DNA from: Deltaproteobacteria bacterium
GTDB taxonomy: Bacteria > Desulfobacterota > DSM-4660 > Desulfatiglandales > Desulfatiglandaceae
DNA length: 61,640 nucleotides
Assembly: GCA_029933075.1 (NCBI GenBank)
Contig: JAOZOW010000001.1
Location: forward strand, 61,438-123,077
Direction: 5' to 3'
The notes under the pieces: generated by a model
Told to the model about the DNA's origin: nothing
The model's database searches: none
Seen by the model: only the letters and a program-made list of their open reading frames with translations
Translations under genes and position numbers: made by a program
Shown here: in pieces, positions 17,030 to 25,785 of the stretch
Numbering within the stretch: position 1 is the first letter of the stretch
Layout: every line of letters starts with the position of its first letter

Positions 17030-17671
17030 TTATGTCCCTTGTTGCTCTTTTTTTCGGTAAGGGTCCAAAATCTTCAAAAAATCCGGGTGGACCTCAAATC
17101 CTAATGAAATGGCCTTGTCCAAATGTTCAACGGCCTTCTCATAATTCCCTTTCATATAATAGGCAAACGCAAGATTATTCTGTCCCAGGCCGAAATCGGG
17201 GGCCATCTCCACCAACTTTTCCCCTGTTTCAATGGCCTTGTCCACATCCTCCTTCTGAAGGTATGCATTGACCAGATTGCTCCAGGCCTGGACAATTTCC
17301 GGATTCAACTCAATGGCCTTTTTCAGCACACGGATCGCTTCTTCTGTTCTGGTCATCTGAAGGTAGGCAAACCCCATGTTGGCATACCCGCGGGCATATC
17401 TGGGCTCGATCTCCACAGCTTTCTGATTGGCTTCAACAACTTTTTCAAGATTCCCTTGTTTAAAATAGATATAGCCGAGGTTGACCCATCCCTCAAACAT
17501 ACGGCCGCTATTGGCGATGGCCTCTTGAAAAGCCTCTATGGCCTCATCAAATTTTCCTAACTCCATATAGGAAACGCCCATATTATAATAAGAATTGGCG
17601 CATTCCGGGTTCTCCGAAAGAATTCTTTTCTGCTCCGCAATAAATTCTTCTGAGTCTTGTGGCGTTTTCAT
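17030..17671 (-). CDS. TPR-repeat protein
   Basis: 213 residues built from about five tetratricopeptide repeats, e.g. NSYYNMGVSYMELGKFDEAI, GWVNLGYIYFKQGNLEKVV and RGYANMGFAYLQMTRTEEAI. It has no signal peptide, so it is cytosolic and probably a protein-interaction module. It is the next gene after dsrABD, and its ATG sits only 19 bp beyond the dsr terminator stem. Expression therefore depends on readthrough or on a promoter in or near the terminator. A functional link to DsrAB is only suggested by position. Confidence 0.85.
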   Translation of the reverse strand: MKTPQDSEEFIAEQKRILSENPECANSYYNMGVSYMELGKFDEAIEAFQEAIANSGRMFEGWVNLGYIYFKQGNLEKVVEANQKAVEIEPRYARGYANMGFAYLQMTRTEEAIRVLKKAIELNPEIVQAWSNLVNAYLQKEDVDKAIETGEKLVEMAPDFGLGQNNLAFAYYMKGNYEKAVEHLDKAISLGFEVHPDFLKILDPYRKKEQQGT

Positions 17672-17690
17672 TACATCCCTCTACACCATG

Positions 17691-17728
17691 AAAAAGAGGT
17701 CGCAACCCTCCGTACGGATAGCGACCTC
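17691..17728 (-). terminator. Intrinsic terminator of dsrABD
   Basis: GAGGTCGC pairs with GCGACCTC (8 bp). The 17-nt loop contains the mini-palindrome CCGTACGG. A 5-T run follows on the minus strand. Confidence 0.8.
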
Positions 17729-17765
17729 TAACGTTACCTCGAAAAAGTAGAAACAATGCTCAGAC

Positions 17766-17996
17766 CTAATGATCCTCGGTCTGACCCCGTCCCTTCAGGC
17801 CGTACATTGAAGTACTCCCGGTGGAGAAAAAGATGAGCTTTTCTTCATTTATAAGCTCTGTAGCAGCCTTCTTAACGGCCCTTGCTTTAGCATCTGGGAT
17901 GACCTTCCTCACGGCCTTTTCCATGTCGCTAAAATAAAACTTGGTCTTCTTGCTATTCTCGGCAAAGTCGAGGATAGCCTTTTTTATGTCTTCCAT
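17766..17996 (-). CDS. dsrD: DsrD
   Basis: A 76-residue DsrD. It starts MEDIKKAILDFAENSKKTKF, contains the winged-helix-like body KAVRKVIPDAKARAVKKAATELI, and ends SMYGLKGRG. DsrD binds DsrAB and has been reported to act as an allosteric activator of sulfite reduction; it marks the reductive (not sulfur-oxidising) dsr type. It lies 34 bp after dsrB and before the operon terminator, the standard dsrABD order. Confidence 0.97.
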   Translation of the reverse strand: MEDIKKAILDFAENSKKTKFYFSDMEKAVRKVIPDAKARAVKKAATELINEEKLIFFSTGSTSMYGLKGRGQTEDH

Positions 17997-18030
17997 TGCA
18001 ATACTCCTTATGGTTTAGGGAATTGGGCAA

Positions 18031-19218
18031 TTAGTCGATGCCTCCCGCGGCCTTCGAGACCTCCCATGCCGCATCCGTATATTTGAACTGCGTGGAGGTC
18101 CTGTATGTATCATAAGCCAATCGATAATCATCGATGAGGTGTTCGCTGAAGGGAAGCCCGCATTTCTCAAAGAACTTCTCCCAGCCGATCCTCTCGGCCC
18201 AGTCTCCGATCCTCTCATATTTCTTGGCATCCGCGGCATAGGCTTCAACGATCTTTTTCACCGCATCGCAGACCTCGGGAAAGCGAGGGAAGTTATTGGG
18301 CAGAGCAGGTACCACCACCTTGGAAAATTTAGGCGGATGGATACGGTTGGAGACCTTTCCGCCGGCCATGATCGTCACACAATCGCCTTCCTTGTCGGAA
18401 AGCGGAACAGCCATACACATGGTATAGCAATTGCCGCAGAACATGCAGCGTTCCTCTTTGATCTTGACCGTCTTTTTGCCATCTTCTGTCTTGCTCGGAG
18501 AGATGGCTCCGGTAGGGCAAGCCGCAATAACAAGAGGAATCTCGCACACGGCATCCAGAACTTCATGGTCAACAACGGGTGGTTTCCTGTGATAACCCAG
18601 CAAGGCGATATCTGAGCAGTGGACAGCCCCGCACATGTTCAGACAGCAGGCCATGGAGATCCTCACCTGAGCGGGCAGCGTCATGCCCTGGAAATAGTCG
18701 AAAAGGTCGTCCAGGACCGCCTTGACCATGGAAGAGGCGTCCGTTGCAGGCGTATGACAGTGCAGATACCCCTGGGTATGAACGATATTGGTGACCCCGG
18801 CGCCGGTTCCCCCGATGGGAAACTTGTAACTTCCGGACACATGCTTCCGGCTCATGAGGTCCTTTTTAAGCGCCTCCATCTTGTCTTTGCTGTCCACCAT
18901 GAATTCAATGTTGTTGCGGGTCGTGAAACGCACGTAGCCGTCGCAGTGTTTGTCCGCAATCTCGCAGATCTCCCTGACATGTTCCACCGTCATAAACCGG
19001 CATCCGCCACAACGAATCGTAAAGACCTCGTCCCCGGTCTCTGAAACATGAACCAGGATACCGGGTTCAAGAATCTCATGGTATTTCCATTTCCCGTAAT
19101 TTTTCTGGATGATGGGGGGAAAGTACTGCCAGAAGTGCCTCGGCCCAAGGTCCGTGAGCCTGTTTTCCATGGGTTTGTCCGGGTTGTATAGTCCCAATCT
19201 TTCGGTAGATAGTGCCAT
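18031..19218 (-). CDS. dsrB: Dissimilatory sulfite reductase subunit beta
   Basis: A 395-residue DsrB. It has the siroheme/FeS cysteine region [20 protein letters not shown] and the ferredoxin domain with CPTGAI and [11 protein letters not shown]. DsrAB reduces sulfite by successive two-electron steps, with DsrC as the persulfide/trisulfide acceptor. RCGGCRF near residue 70 is also typical. The ATG has a clear AGGAGG and follows dsrA by 21 bp, so both subunits come from one message. The length is slightly above the usual ~380 residues. Confidence 0.98.
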   Translation of the reverse strand: MALSTERLGLYNPDKPMENRLTDLGPRHFWQYFPPIIQKNYGKWKYHEILEPGILVHVSETGDEVFTIRCGGCRFMTVEHVREICEIADKHCDGYVRFTTRNNIEFMVDSKDKMEALKKDLMSRKHVSGSYKFPIGGTGAGVTNIVHTQGYLHCHTPATDASSMVKAVLDDLFDYFQGMTLPAQVRISMACCLNMCGAVHCSDIALLGYHRKPPVVDHEVLDAVCEIPLVIAACPTGAISPSKTEDGKKTVKIKEERCMFCGNCYTMCMAVPLSDKEGDCVTIMAGGKVSNRIHPPKFSKVVVPALPNNFPRFPEVCDAVKKIVEAYAADAKKYERIGDWAERIGWEKFFEKCGLPFSEHLIDDYRLAYDTYRTSTQFKYTDAAWEVSKAAGGID

Positions 19219-19239
19219 GATTTCTTACCTCCTATTCTA

Positions 19240-20658
19240 CTATCTGACGTGTCTCTTGCGATAGTCTTCGATCGTCCGTTTCCATCCACCGGGCACATCT
19301 TCCTCTTTCCAGAAGATGTAGGGGTTGCTCCGCGGTTCCTTGACCATCTGGGGCATGGGCGGCAGCCCGATGACCTCCAGGAACTTCGGGACACCCCAAC
19401 GCTGGATGAGCTCGCCGAGGCGCTCGCGGTTCTTGCCCTCTTCCATCCACCAATCCCAGACCTTTTCTATGAGTTCTTTAACATTGTCATAGGGATGTTC
19501 TACCTTCATGAAAGGAACGGTCAAGAGGGACATCTGAGCGCCTTCCAATATCGGCGCCTTGGCTCCAAAAAGTATTGAGACACCCGTATCTACTCCAGGC
19601 CTCAAGGCCCTGGGCATGACATTGATGCAGTGCATGCACCTCGTGCATTCCTTGTTGTCAATCATGAGCTTGCCGTCTTCCATCCACATGCACTGGGTGG
19701 GGCAGAGATTGATGACTTCCTTCTCGATATCAAACTTGCCCCAGTCTTTTCCGGCATGGGCGCCAGCATTGGGCTGGATCTCACCATTGATATAGGCCTG
19801 GACGGCCTCCTGATCGATGCGGATTTCATCTCTCCATGTCCCGATAAAAGACATGTCGGCCCGCGCAATGGAGGCCACGCAGCAATTGGGACAGCCATCA
19901 AATTTAAACTTGAACTTGTAGGGAAAAGCAGGACGGTGCAATTCATCCTGATAATAATGGGTCAACTCATAGCACATGTCCTGAGTATCGAAGCAGGCCC
20001 ATTCGCATCGAGCCCTGCCGATGCAGCAGGAAGGTGTCCGCAGGTTTGAGCCGGACCCCCCCAGGTCCTGCTGGAGCACATGGCCAAGCTCGTAGAATAT
20101 GGGCTCCAGTTGTTCTGTGAAGGTGCCCAGAAAGATAATATCGCCGGTGGAACCATGCATGTTCATAAGGCCGCTTCCCCGGTATTCCCAGAGGTCACAG
20201 ATGCACCGCAGGTAGTCGGTGCTGTAAAACTTACTGGCAGGCTGATTAACACGCAGGGTGTGAAAATGGGCAATGGAAGGGAATTTTTCCTGAAGGTCCG
20301 AGTATCGGCCGATCACGCCGCCACCATAACCGAACACGCCAACGATGCCGCCATGTTTCCAGTGGGTTTCCCCATCATCAAACGAAACCTGAAGCTGGCC
20401 GAGCAGGTCTTCTACCACATCTCTTTCAATCAGCATTCTATCTTCGGCCAGTTTCCGCCGGTGCAAAGCCTCTCTCTTGGCATCAGCCACAAAGCTGGGC
20501 CAGGGGCCCTTTTCCAGTTCCTCCACATCAGGAATATCATGCTTTATTTTGAAATCTTTGAGCTCTTCTTCCGTGTAATTATTCAATTCCTCGTCAGTGT
20601 AGATTCGGAGCTCGTCGTACTTCAGTTCCTTTTGCGGTTCTCTCGGTTCAAAAGCCAT
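19240..20658 (-). CDS. dsrA: Dissimilatory sulfite reductase subunit alpha
   Basis: A 472-residue DsrA. It has the siroheme-FeS cysteines in RTPSCCIGRARCEWACFD, the second pair in DGCPNCC, and a ferredoxin domain with CPTQCMW and CTRCMHCINVMPRAL. The ATG at 20658 is chosen because GGAGG lies 9 bp upstream; a TTG two codons earlier is unlikely. It is the first gene of dsrABD and the key enzyme of sulfate respiration. The N-terminal ~40 residues (acidic, LRIYTDEELNNYTEEELKDF) make it longer than the classical 437-residue Desulfovibrio subunit. Confidence 0.98.
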   Translation of the reverse strand: MAFEPREPQKELKYDELRIYTDEELNNYTEEELKDFKIKHDIPDVEELEKGPWPSFVADAKREALHRRKLAEDRMLIERDVVEDLLGQLQVSFDDGETHWKHGGIVGVFGYGGGVIGRYSDLQEKFPSIAHFHTLRVNQPASKFYSTDYLRCICDLWEYRGSGLMNMHGSTGDIIFLGTFTEQLEPIFYELGHVLQQDLGGSGSNLRTPSCCIGRARCEWACFDTQDMCYELTHYYQDELHRPAFPYKFKFKFDGCPNCCVASIARADMSFIGTWRDEIRIDQEAVQAYINGEIQPNAGAHAGKDWGKFDIEKEVINLCPTQCMWMEDGKLMIDNKECTRCMHCINVMPRALRPGVDTGVSILFGAKAPILEGAQMSLLTVPFMKVEHPYDNVKELIEKVWDWWMEEGKNRERLGELIQRWGVPKFLEVIGLPPMPQMVKEPRSNPYIFWKEEDVPGGWKRTIEDYRKRHVR

Positions 20659-20734
20659 TATCAATGCCTCCTTTTTTCAAGTAAAAGGTTGTATCCTCTT
20701 TTTGATAATAAGGTTATTTCCTCATCATAATAAA

Positions 20735-20745
20735 GGGGCAACCCC
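20735..20745 (-). repeat. Tight hairpin in the dsrA leader
   Basis: GGGG-CAA-CCCC forms a 4-bp G/C stem with a 3-nt loop, about 80 nt before the dsrA start. No T-run follows directly. A regulatory role is only possible. Confidence 0.3.
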
Positions 20746-20842
20746 AAAAACCGTGCTTTTCTATCTTCACCTCCTCCCCGATAAAATTCTAAACTCTGTG
20801 ATCCATAGCGGAAAAGACATTGCCCAGATTTCTATATATTTT

Positions 20843-20854
20843 CACCTTGAGGTG
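20843..20854. promoter_or_regulatory. CACCT-TG-AGGTG palindrome in the dsrA leader
   Basis: A perfect 5-bp inverted repeat with a 2-bp centre lies about 50-60 nt downstream of the predicted dsrA start. It could be an operator. No known regulator is assigned. Confidence 0.35.
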
Positions 20855-20907
20855 TAACTGCCCGCCAACATTAGAATTTACTTGCGTTTCAAACAGTTAG
20901 ACAAAAG

Positions 20908-20937
20908 TTTATAATCAGAATAGAGCTGAGATGTCAA
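20908..20937 (-). promoter_or_regulatory. Sigma-70 promoter of dsrABD
   Basis: On the minus strand, TTGACA (20937-20932) and TATAAA (20913-20908) are 18 bp apart. The start is predicted near 20901, which gives dsrA an untranslated leader of about 240 nt. Confidence 0.65.
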
Positions 20938-20988
20938 TAAAAAAATATATAATCCTGATTGGTATTTATCCGAGGATTCCATATTTCA

Positions 20989-21017
20989 TTGACAATCGGG
21001 AGAAGGGGATTTATAGC
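20989..21017 (+). promoter_or_regulatory. Sigma-70 promoter of dsrN
   Basis: TTGACA (20989-20994), a 17-bp spacer and TATAGC (21012-21017). It fires away from the dsrABD promoter; the two -35 boxes are about 50 bp apart. Confidence 0.6.
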
Positions 21018-21139
21018 GCTCACTATAAGGGGCCCTTCCCCTCCATCCTTGACTCCCTGCCAATCAGGGGAACGAAAGGGGGACAGAGAGCGGACTGTGC
21101 GCAGAGCCCCAGGTAACAAGGAGGCTCACAAAGAGGCTG

Positions 21140-22576
21140 ATGCTCATGAAAAAAACCTTGCCCCGTGTAATTGTAGCCGCTCTCAGGGGAGGGTCGGGCA
21201 AGACGATCCTTTCCCTGGGCCTTACTGCGGCCTGGCGGGAAAAAGGGCGCAGGGTGGCGCCTTTCAAAAAGGGGCCGGACTTTATTGACGCCGGTTGGCT
21301 CACCCACGCTGCCGGCAGGCCCTGCCACAACCTCGACCCCTTCATGATGACAGACGCACAGATCAGAAACTCTTTCTTTTCCAACTCAAGCGACGCGGAT
21401 ATCTCTCTGATCGAGGGGAACCGTGGGCTCTTTGACGGGATGGATCTCAGCGGTTGTTGCAGCACCGCGGAATTAGGGAAGTTGCTTAAAACGCCCCTCG
21501 TCCTCATTGTGGACGTGACCATGGCCACCCGTACCATCGCCGCCCTCGTCATGGGATGCCAAAAATTTGATCCGGAGCTCAGCATTGACGCTGTCATCCT
21601 GAACCGGGTCGCAGGGCCCCGGCAGCAATCTCTTGTAAGAAACTCCATCGAGCGATATTGCGGCTTACCGGTCATAGGATCCATTCCCAAACTGAAAGGC
21701 GACATCTTCCCTGAAAGGCACATGGGGCTTGTCCCCTACCAGGAAAGGGCCCATGCCAAAAAGGCCATTTCATGGGCCAGGAAAGCGGTTGAGGACAACC
21801 TTGACCTGGAGGCTGTCTGGGATCTGGCCGGGGCCGCGGAACCGCTCTGCGGAGAGGGACATGGAGATCAATCCATGCCCCCTTCTTTTTCGGGCCGGGC
21901 AAGACCCTCCATAGGCTATGTGAGAGATAGCGCCTTTTGGTTCTACTACCCGGAAAACCTTGATCACCTCAGGAGCCTGGGCGCAAAGCTTGTGGAGGTG
22001 AACGCCATGGAGGATAAACGGATTCAGGATGTGGACGCCCTTTATATCGGCGGGGGGTTTCCCGAAACCCAGGCCGAGGCACTGGCCAATAACAGGAGCT
22101 TCAGGGAATCGCTGAGAAGAGAGATAGAGGCCGGGCTGCCCGTATATGCGGAATGCGGCGGTCTCATGTTCCTGGGAGAAAACCTGATCGTAGGAGAAAA
22201 AACCTACCCGATGGTAGGGGTCCTGCCCGTTGATTTTTTGCTGGAAAGCAAACCCCAAGGGCACGGATACACTATGCTGGACGTGATAAAAGAAAACCCC
22301 TATTATCCGGTGGGAAAGACGCTAAAGGGCCACGAATTTCATTACTCTCGACCCCTCCCGACCGGGACTGAAAAAATCAATGCGGTTTTCGGGGTGAAAC
22401 GAGGACATGGTTTTGACGGAACGAGCGATGGTCTGTGCAAAAAAAATCTCCTCGCCACCTACACACATATCCATGCAGCAGGAAATTTCCTCTGGGGAGA
22501 AGCTCTGGTAAAGGCCGCTCGTCGTTTCAAGGATCAGCGAGAAAAAATTTTTGATGTATCAAAAAACAGGGATTGA
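21140..22576 (+). CDS. dsrN: DsrN, cobyrinic acid a,c-diamide synthase homologue
   Basis: A 478-residue CobB/CbiA-family glutamine amidotransferase. The N-terminal P-loop is LRGGSGKTILSLG, with FKKGPDFIDAGW and IEGNRGLFDGMD. The C-terminal class I amidotransferase domain has the nucleophile in YAECGGLMFLGE and the His motif GHEFHYSR. In dsr clusters this enzyme is called DsrN and amidates siroheme to the siroamide form used by DsrAB. The position between divergent dsrABD and dsrC supports that role. A cobalamin role cannot be excluded from sequence alone. Confidence 0.88.
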   Translation: MLMKKTLPRVIVAALRGGSGKTILSLGLTAAWREKGRRVAPFKKGPDFIDAGWLTHAAGRPCHNLDPFMMTDAQIRNSFFSNSSDADISLIEGNRGLFDGMDLSGCCSTAELGKLLKTPLVLIVDVTMATRTIAALVMGCQKFDPELSIDAVILNRVAGPRQQSLVRNSIERYCGLPVIGSIPKLKGDIFPERHMGLVPYQERAHAKKAISWARKAVEDNLDLEAVWDLAGAAEPLCGEGHGDQSMPPSFSGRARPSIGYVRDSAFWFYYPENLDHLRSLGAKLVEVNAMEDKRIQDVDALYIGGGFPETQAEALANNRSFRESLRREIEAGLPVYAECGGLMFLGENLIVGEKTYPMVGVLPVDFLLESKPQGHGYTMLDVIKENPYYPVGKTLKGHEFHYSRPLPTGTEKINAVFGVKRGHGFDGTSDGLCKKNLLATYTHIHAAGNFLWGEALVKAARRFKDQREKIFDVSKNRD

Positions 22577-22601
22577 CAATATGGGAAATATAAGCTATAC
22601 G
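22573..22601 (+). promoter_or_regulatory. Sigma-70 promoter of dsrC
   Basis: TTGACA overlaps the dsrN stop codon. A 17-bp spacer and TATACG (22596-22601) follow. The predicted leader of about 58 nt precedes a strong AGGAGG, so dsrC can be made independently of dsrN. Confidence 0.65.
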
Positions 22602-22665
22602 TATTAAATTCGGTAAGCTAAGCCATTAATTTAATTGGGATATTAAAAAAAGGAGGTCATAGGAT

Positions 22666-22983
22666 ATGCCGACAGTAGAATTTGAAGGACACACCTTCAA
22701 TGTGGACGAAGACGGTTTCATCGACGATTTCAACAACTGGAATGAGTCTTGGGTCCGTCACGTGAAGCAGACCGAGGGAATAGAGGAACTCACAGACGAG
22801 CACTGGAAGGTCATCAATGTCCTTCAGGACTATTACAAGAAAAATGGCATTGCGCCCATGGTGCGGATCCTTTCCAAGGTAACCGGATTCAAACTGAAAT
22901 ATATCTACGAGCTGTTCCCATCTGGACCGGGTAAAGGCGCCTGTAAAATGGCAGGCCTTCCCAAGCCTACGGGCTGCGTGTAA
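22666..22983 (+). CDS. dsrC: DsrC, sulfur carrier protein
   Basis: A 105-residue DsrC. The conserved C-terminal arm GKGACKMAGLPKPTGCV has CysB (93) and CysA (104) separated by 10 residues, with CysA penultimate. This is the true DsrC form and not the single-Cys TusE form. It carries the sulfur from DsrAB as a trisulfide to the membrane DsrMKJOP complex, which is not in this window. The gene has its own promoter and a strong terminator, as expected for an abundant protein. Confidence 0.98.
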   Translation: MPTVEFEGHTFNVDEDGFIDDFNNWNESWVRHVKQTEGIEELTDEHWKVINVLQDYYKKNGIAPMVRILSKVTGFKLKYIYELFPSGPGKGACKMAGLPKPTGCV

Positions 22984-23031
22984 TCGTTACTGATCCATTC
23001 AACTACTGACTTTCCCTCCTGATTAAACTCA

Positions 23032-23077
23032 GGGCACAAGGGGTAACATGCTTACCCTTTTGTGCCCTTTTCGTTTT
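23032..23077 (+). terminator. Strong terminator of dsrC
   Basis: GGGCACAA/TTGTGCCC and GGGTAA/TTACCC form a 14-bp stem with a small bulge, and a TTTTCGTTTT tail follows. Its 3' arm lies inside the last codons of the convergent nitrilase-like gene. Confidence 0.88.
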
Positions 23078-23930
23078 CCCCCTGCCCACCACCGGCCCCG
23101 GGAGGGCGGAGGGTGGTTAACGCCCCATAAAGTTCCGGCCTCCTGCCCGGAATAAAATATTTCATCCTGTGGCTGCGAACCCTTGCTATCTCCTCCTGGT
23201 CGAGCTCTACCAGGAGCATTTCCTCCCTTTGTCCCTCGTATTTGGCAATAACTTTACCCGAGGGATTGAGCGCCACCGCAACTCCCGGGAAAGCAAACCC
23301 ATGTCGGCTCCGCCCTACCTGATTGCAGGCCACTACAAAGAGCCCATTGTCAAATGCCCTGCCCGGAAGATGTCGCAGCCAGCTCCTCAGCTTTGCGGCC
23401 GGGCTGCCCCTTGGCGAGGCATGGGGCATGAAAAGGATATCCGCCCCATCAAGCGCCATTACCGTGCTGATCTCCGGAAAGTGGGCCTCATAACAGAGCT
23501 GTATTCCAAAGGTAAGTCCCCTATACGCAAAGACCCTGATCTCCTTTCCGGCTCGATATCGGCGCTTTTCCTTGGGCGAGAGGTGAGTCTTGCGGTAGAC
23601 GCCTAACAGGCCGTCAGGCCCCGCTACCACGTGGCTGATATAAGGCCTCCCCTTCTCTTCTGATTTCTCTATCAGGCCCGCCATAATCACCAAGGCTTGT
23701 TTGCCCGCCATGGCCCCTATCTTTTCAATAACTGCATCCGGCTGCAGCCCGCTATAGACTGCCAAAGGATCGTCAAGGACATAGCCTGTGGTTGAAAGTT
23801 CAGGGAAACAAACAAGGTCCGCGCCCCAGGCAGAAGCCCGGGAGACAAACGATTCTGTGCGCTCCAGATTCCTCTGGATCTCCCCGGCCTCGCAATGCAT
23901 ACAGATGGCAGCTATCTTAAGTGTTTCCAT
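23052..23930 (-). CDS. Nitrilase-superfamily amidohydrolase
   Basis: A 292-residue carbon-nitrogen hydrolase. The catalytic triad is visible: Glu in CFPELSTTG, Lys in YRKTHLSPKEKRR and Cys in IQLCYEAHFPE. Members hydrolyse amides, carbamoyl compounds or nitriles in the cytosol. The substrate is not evident. The last ~20 residues (GAGGGQGENEKGTKG) are low-complexity and are partly encoded by the dsrC terminator, so they probably arose by extension into that hairpin. The methyltransferase gene ends 18 bp upstream. Confidence 0.88.
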   Translation of the reverse strand: METLKIAAICMHCEAGEIQRNLERTESFVSRASAWGADLVCFPELSTTGYVLDDPLAVYSGLQPDAVIEKIGAMAGKQALVIMAGLIEKSEEKGRPYISHVVAGPDGLLGVYRKTHLSPKEKRRYRAGKEIRVFAYRGLTFGIQLCYEAHFPEISTVMALDGADILFMPHASPRGSPAAKLRSWLRHLPGRAFDNGLFVVACNQVGRSRHGFAFPGVAVALNPSGKVIAKYEGQREEMLLVELDQEEIARVRSHRMKYFIPGRRPELYGALTTLRPPGAGGGQGENEKGTKG

Positions 23931-23947
23931 ATGTGCTGCAGCTATGA

Positions 23948-24592
23948 TTACCGCCCATAAGAAGGGCGTTTTTTCGCAATGAGAATGTATCTATCGTGGT
24001 TAAGCGGCTCTCCATCGTTCGCCGTATCGAATTGCCTCCCGGGGAACTTATTTTTTCCGCTATGGACCACCTCATATCCGGCGCGCTCCAGGGCCACTTG
24101 GGCGGGAATGTGGTCATTGAGCCAAAAGCTTGTCAAAATGACCCCCCCTCCCCCTTCCAACAGCTTTGCGGTTTCCTTGAATATGTCGCGCCATATTTTA
24201 GGTCCTTCAGGAGATGTGGAAAGGTTAGGATGTTCGAATATCGCTAAATGAAAGACACCGCTAAGGAAATGACTGAGGCGCCTGGCATCGCATACCACGA
24301 ACTTCACCAAGCCATCCAGGGCCTCCCTTGCCTTTTCAAAGGCCCTTTCCTCCACATCGACGCCTACATAATCAGGAAAACCCAAGTCCTTCGTGCCAAG
24401 GTAAGTGGCCACCGCAAGGTAGTTCCACTTGACGCTGTTTCCGCAACCGATATTAAGTATCCCGGGATTCGAGGGCAAGGAGATGCCGCACCGGGGTAAG
24501 TACTCAGCCAGTATCTTGATCCATCTTACATCAGGAGTATCCCTGTTATCCTGCGCTGTGACCTCAATAATATGTTTTCCCTCGTCTCCCAT
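23948..24592 (-). CDS. SAM-dependent methyltransferase
   Basis: A 214-residue class I methyltransferase-like protein. Motif I is ILNIGCGNSVKWNY (about 45-58), followed by the acidic motif VGVDVEERAFEKA and by FHLAIFEHPNL and GGVILTSFW. The substrate is unknown. It lies 18 bp upstream of the nitrilase-like gene on the same strand, probably one operon starting at or near leuD/leuB. Confidence 0.75.
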   Translation of the reverse strand: MGDEGKHIIEVTAQDNRDTPDVRWIKILAEYLPRCGISLPSNPGILNIGCGNSVKWNYLAVATYLGTKDLGFPDYVGVDVEERAFEKAREALDGLVKFVVCDARRLSHFLSGVFHLAIFEHPNLSTSPEGPKIWRDIFKETAKLLEGGGGVILTSFWLNDHIPAQVALERAGYEVVHSGKNKFPGRQFDTANDGEPLNHDRYILIAKKRPSYGR

Positions 24593-24671
24593 TGCTTGTT
24601 TGTCTCTCTCCCGTGGCTGCCTCCAACGGGAATCGGCAGTACGATATCACCTCTGCCATGGCGAGGCCCCT

Positions 24672-25739
24672 TCAAGCGGCCTGGACATAACCGGCCACAA
24701 GGTCCCCCACCTCTCGTGTGCCATGGCCCATGCGCCCGGCCTCCAGGGACTTGAGATCATCCATTACCACCTTCTTTATAGCGCTGAGCAAAATGGAGGC
24801 CGCCTCTTTTTCGCCTAAGTGTTCAAGCATCATCTGCGCTGAGCCGATGGCGGCCAAGGGATTGATACAGTCCTTTCCTTCGTACTTTGGAGCGGAGCCT
24901 CCGATGGGCTCAAACATGGCAGTGCCCCCGGGATTGATATTTGCGCCCGCCGCAATCCCCAAGCCTCCTTGGATTATGGCCCCGATATCGGTTATGATAT
25001 CACCGAACATGTTGTTGGTCACGATCACGTCGAATCGCTCGGGATTCTTTATCATCCACATACACAGTGCATCTACATGCTGGTAATCGGTCTTGATATC
25101 GGGATATTCTCGGGAAATTTCCTGAAAAACCCTAAACCACAGATCCGACTCATAGAGAAGCACGTTGGTCTTGGCGCAAAGGGTGAGGTGCTTTTTTCGG
25201 TTTCTGTTCCTGCAATAAGAGAAGGCGTATCGGATACAACGCTCTACCCCTTTTCTGGTGTTCACAGATTCCTGCAGGGCAACCTCTTCAGGCGTCCCTT
25301 TCTTGAAAAACCCGCCCACCCCCGCGTAAGCGCCTTCAGTGTTTTCCCGTATCACCACGAAGTCGATATCCCCCGGCCCTTTGTCTCTAAGAGGGGTCCG
25401 TGCGCCGGGGTAAAGCACCACAGGCCTCAGGTTGACATAGAGGTCAAGCCGGAAACGCAGCTTTAATAGGATGCCGGTTTCAAGGACGCCTGGTTCGACA
25501 TCCGGATGGCCTATGGCGCCAAGGAGGATGGCGTCTTTTCTGCGCAGCTGGTCTATGACCCTGTCTGGCAGCAATGTCCCATCTTCCAGGTACTGTGCTC
25601 CTCCAACCCCGAACTCCTCAAAATCGAATTTAATCGCGCACCTGCGTGAAACCGCATAGAGGACTTTAAGGGCTTCGGCAATAACCTCCGGACCGGTCCC
25701 ATCTCCGGGGATAACGCCTATATGATAATTGGCAGGCAT
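24672..25739 (-). CDS. leuB: 3-isopropylmalate dehydrogenase
   Basis: A 355-residue beta-decarboxylating dehydrogenase. VIPGDGTGPEV, LLGAIGHPDV, VVIRENTEGAYAG and the metal/cofactor region VTNNMFGDIITD are present, as is GGSAPKYEGK. It oxidises 3-isopropylmalate with NAD in leucine synthesis. The adjacent leuD favours LeuB over tartrate or isocitrate dehydrogenase, although the motifs do not fully exclude a citramalate-pathway or homoisocitrate role. It starts 46 bp after leuD. Confidence 0.85.
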   Translation of the reverse strand: MPANYHIGVIPGDGTGPEVIAEALKVLYAVSRRCAIKFDFEEFGVGGAQYLEDGTLLPDRVIDQLRRKDAILLGAIGHPDVEPGVLETGILLKLRFRLDLYVNLRPVVLYPGARTPLRDKGPGDIDFVVIRENTEGAYAGVGGFFKKGTPEEVALQESVNTRKGVERCIRYAFSYCRNRNRKKHLTLCAKTNVLLYESDLWFRVFQEISREYPDIKTDYQHVDALCMWMIKNPERFDVIVTNNMFGDIITDIGAIIQGGLGIAAGANINPGGTAMFEPIGGSAPKYEGKDCINPLAAIGSAQMMLEHLGEKEAASILLSAIKKVVMDDLKSLEAGRMGHGTREVGDLVAGYVQAA

Positions 25740-25785
25740 TTTACTGGGGCCCTCTTATTGGGTCTGATACCGTCGGCTCTTCGAT

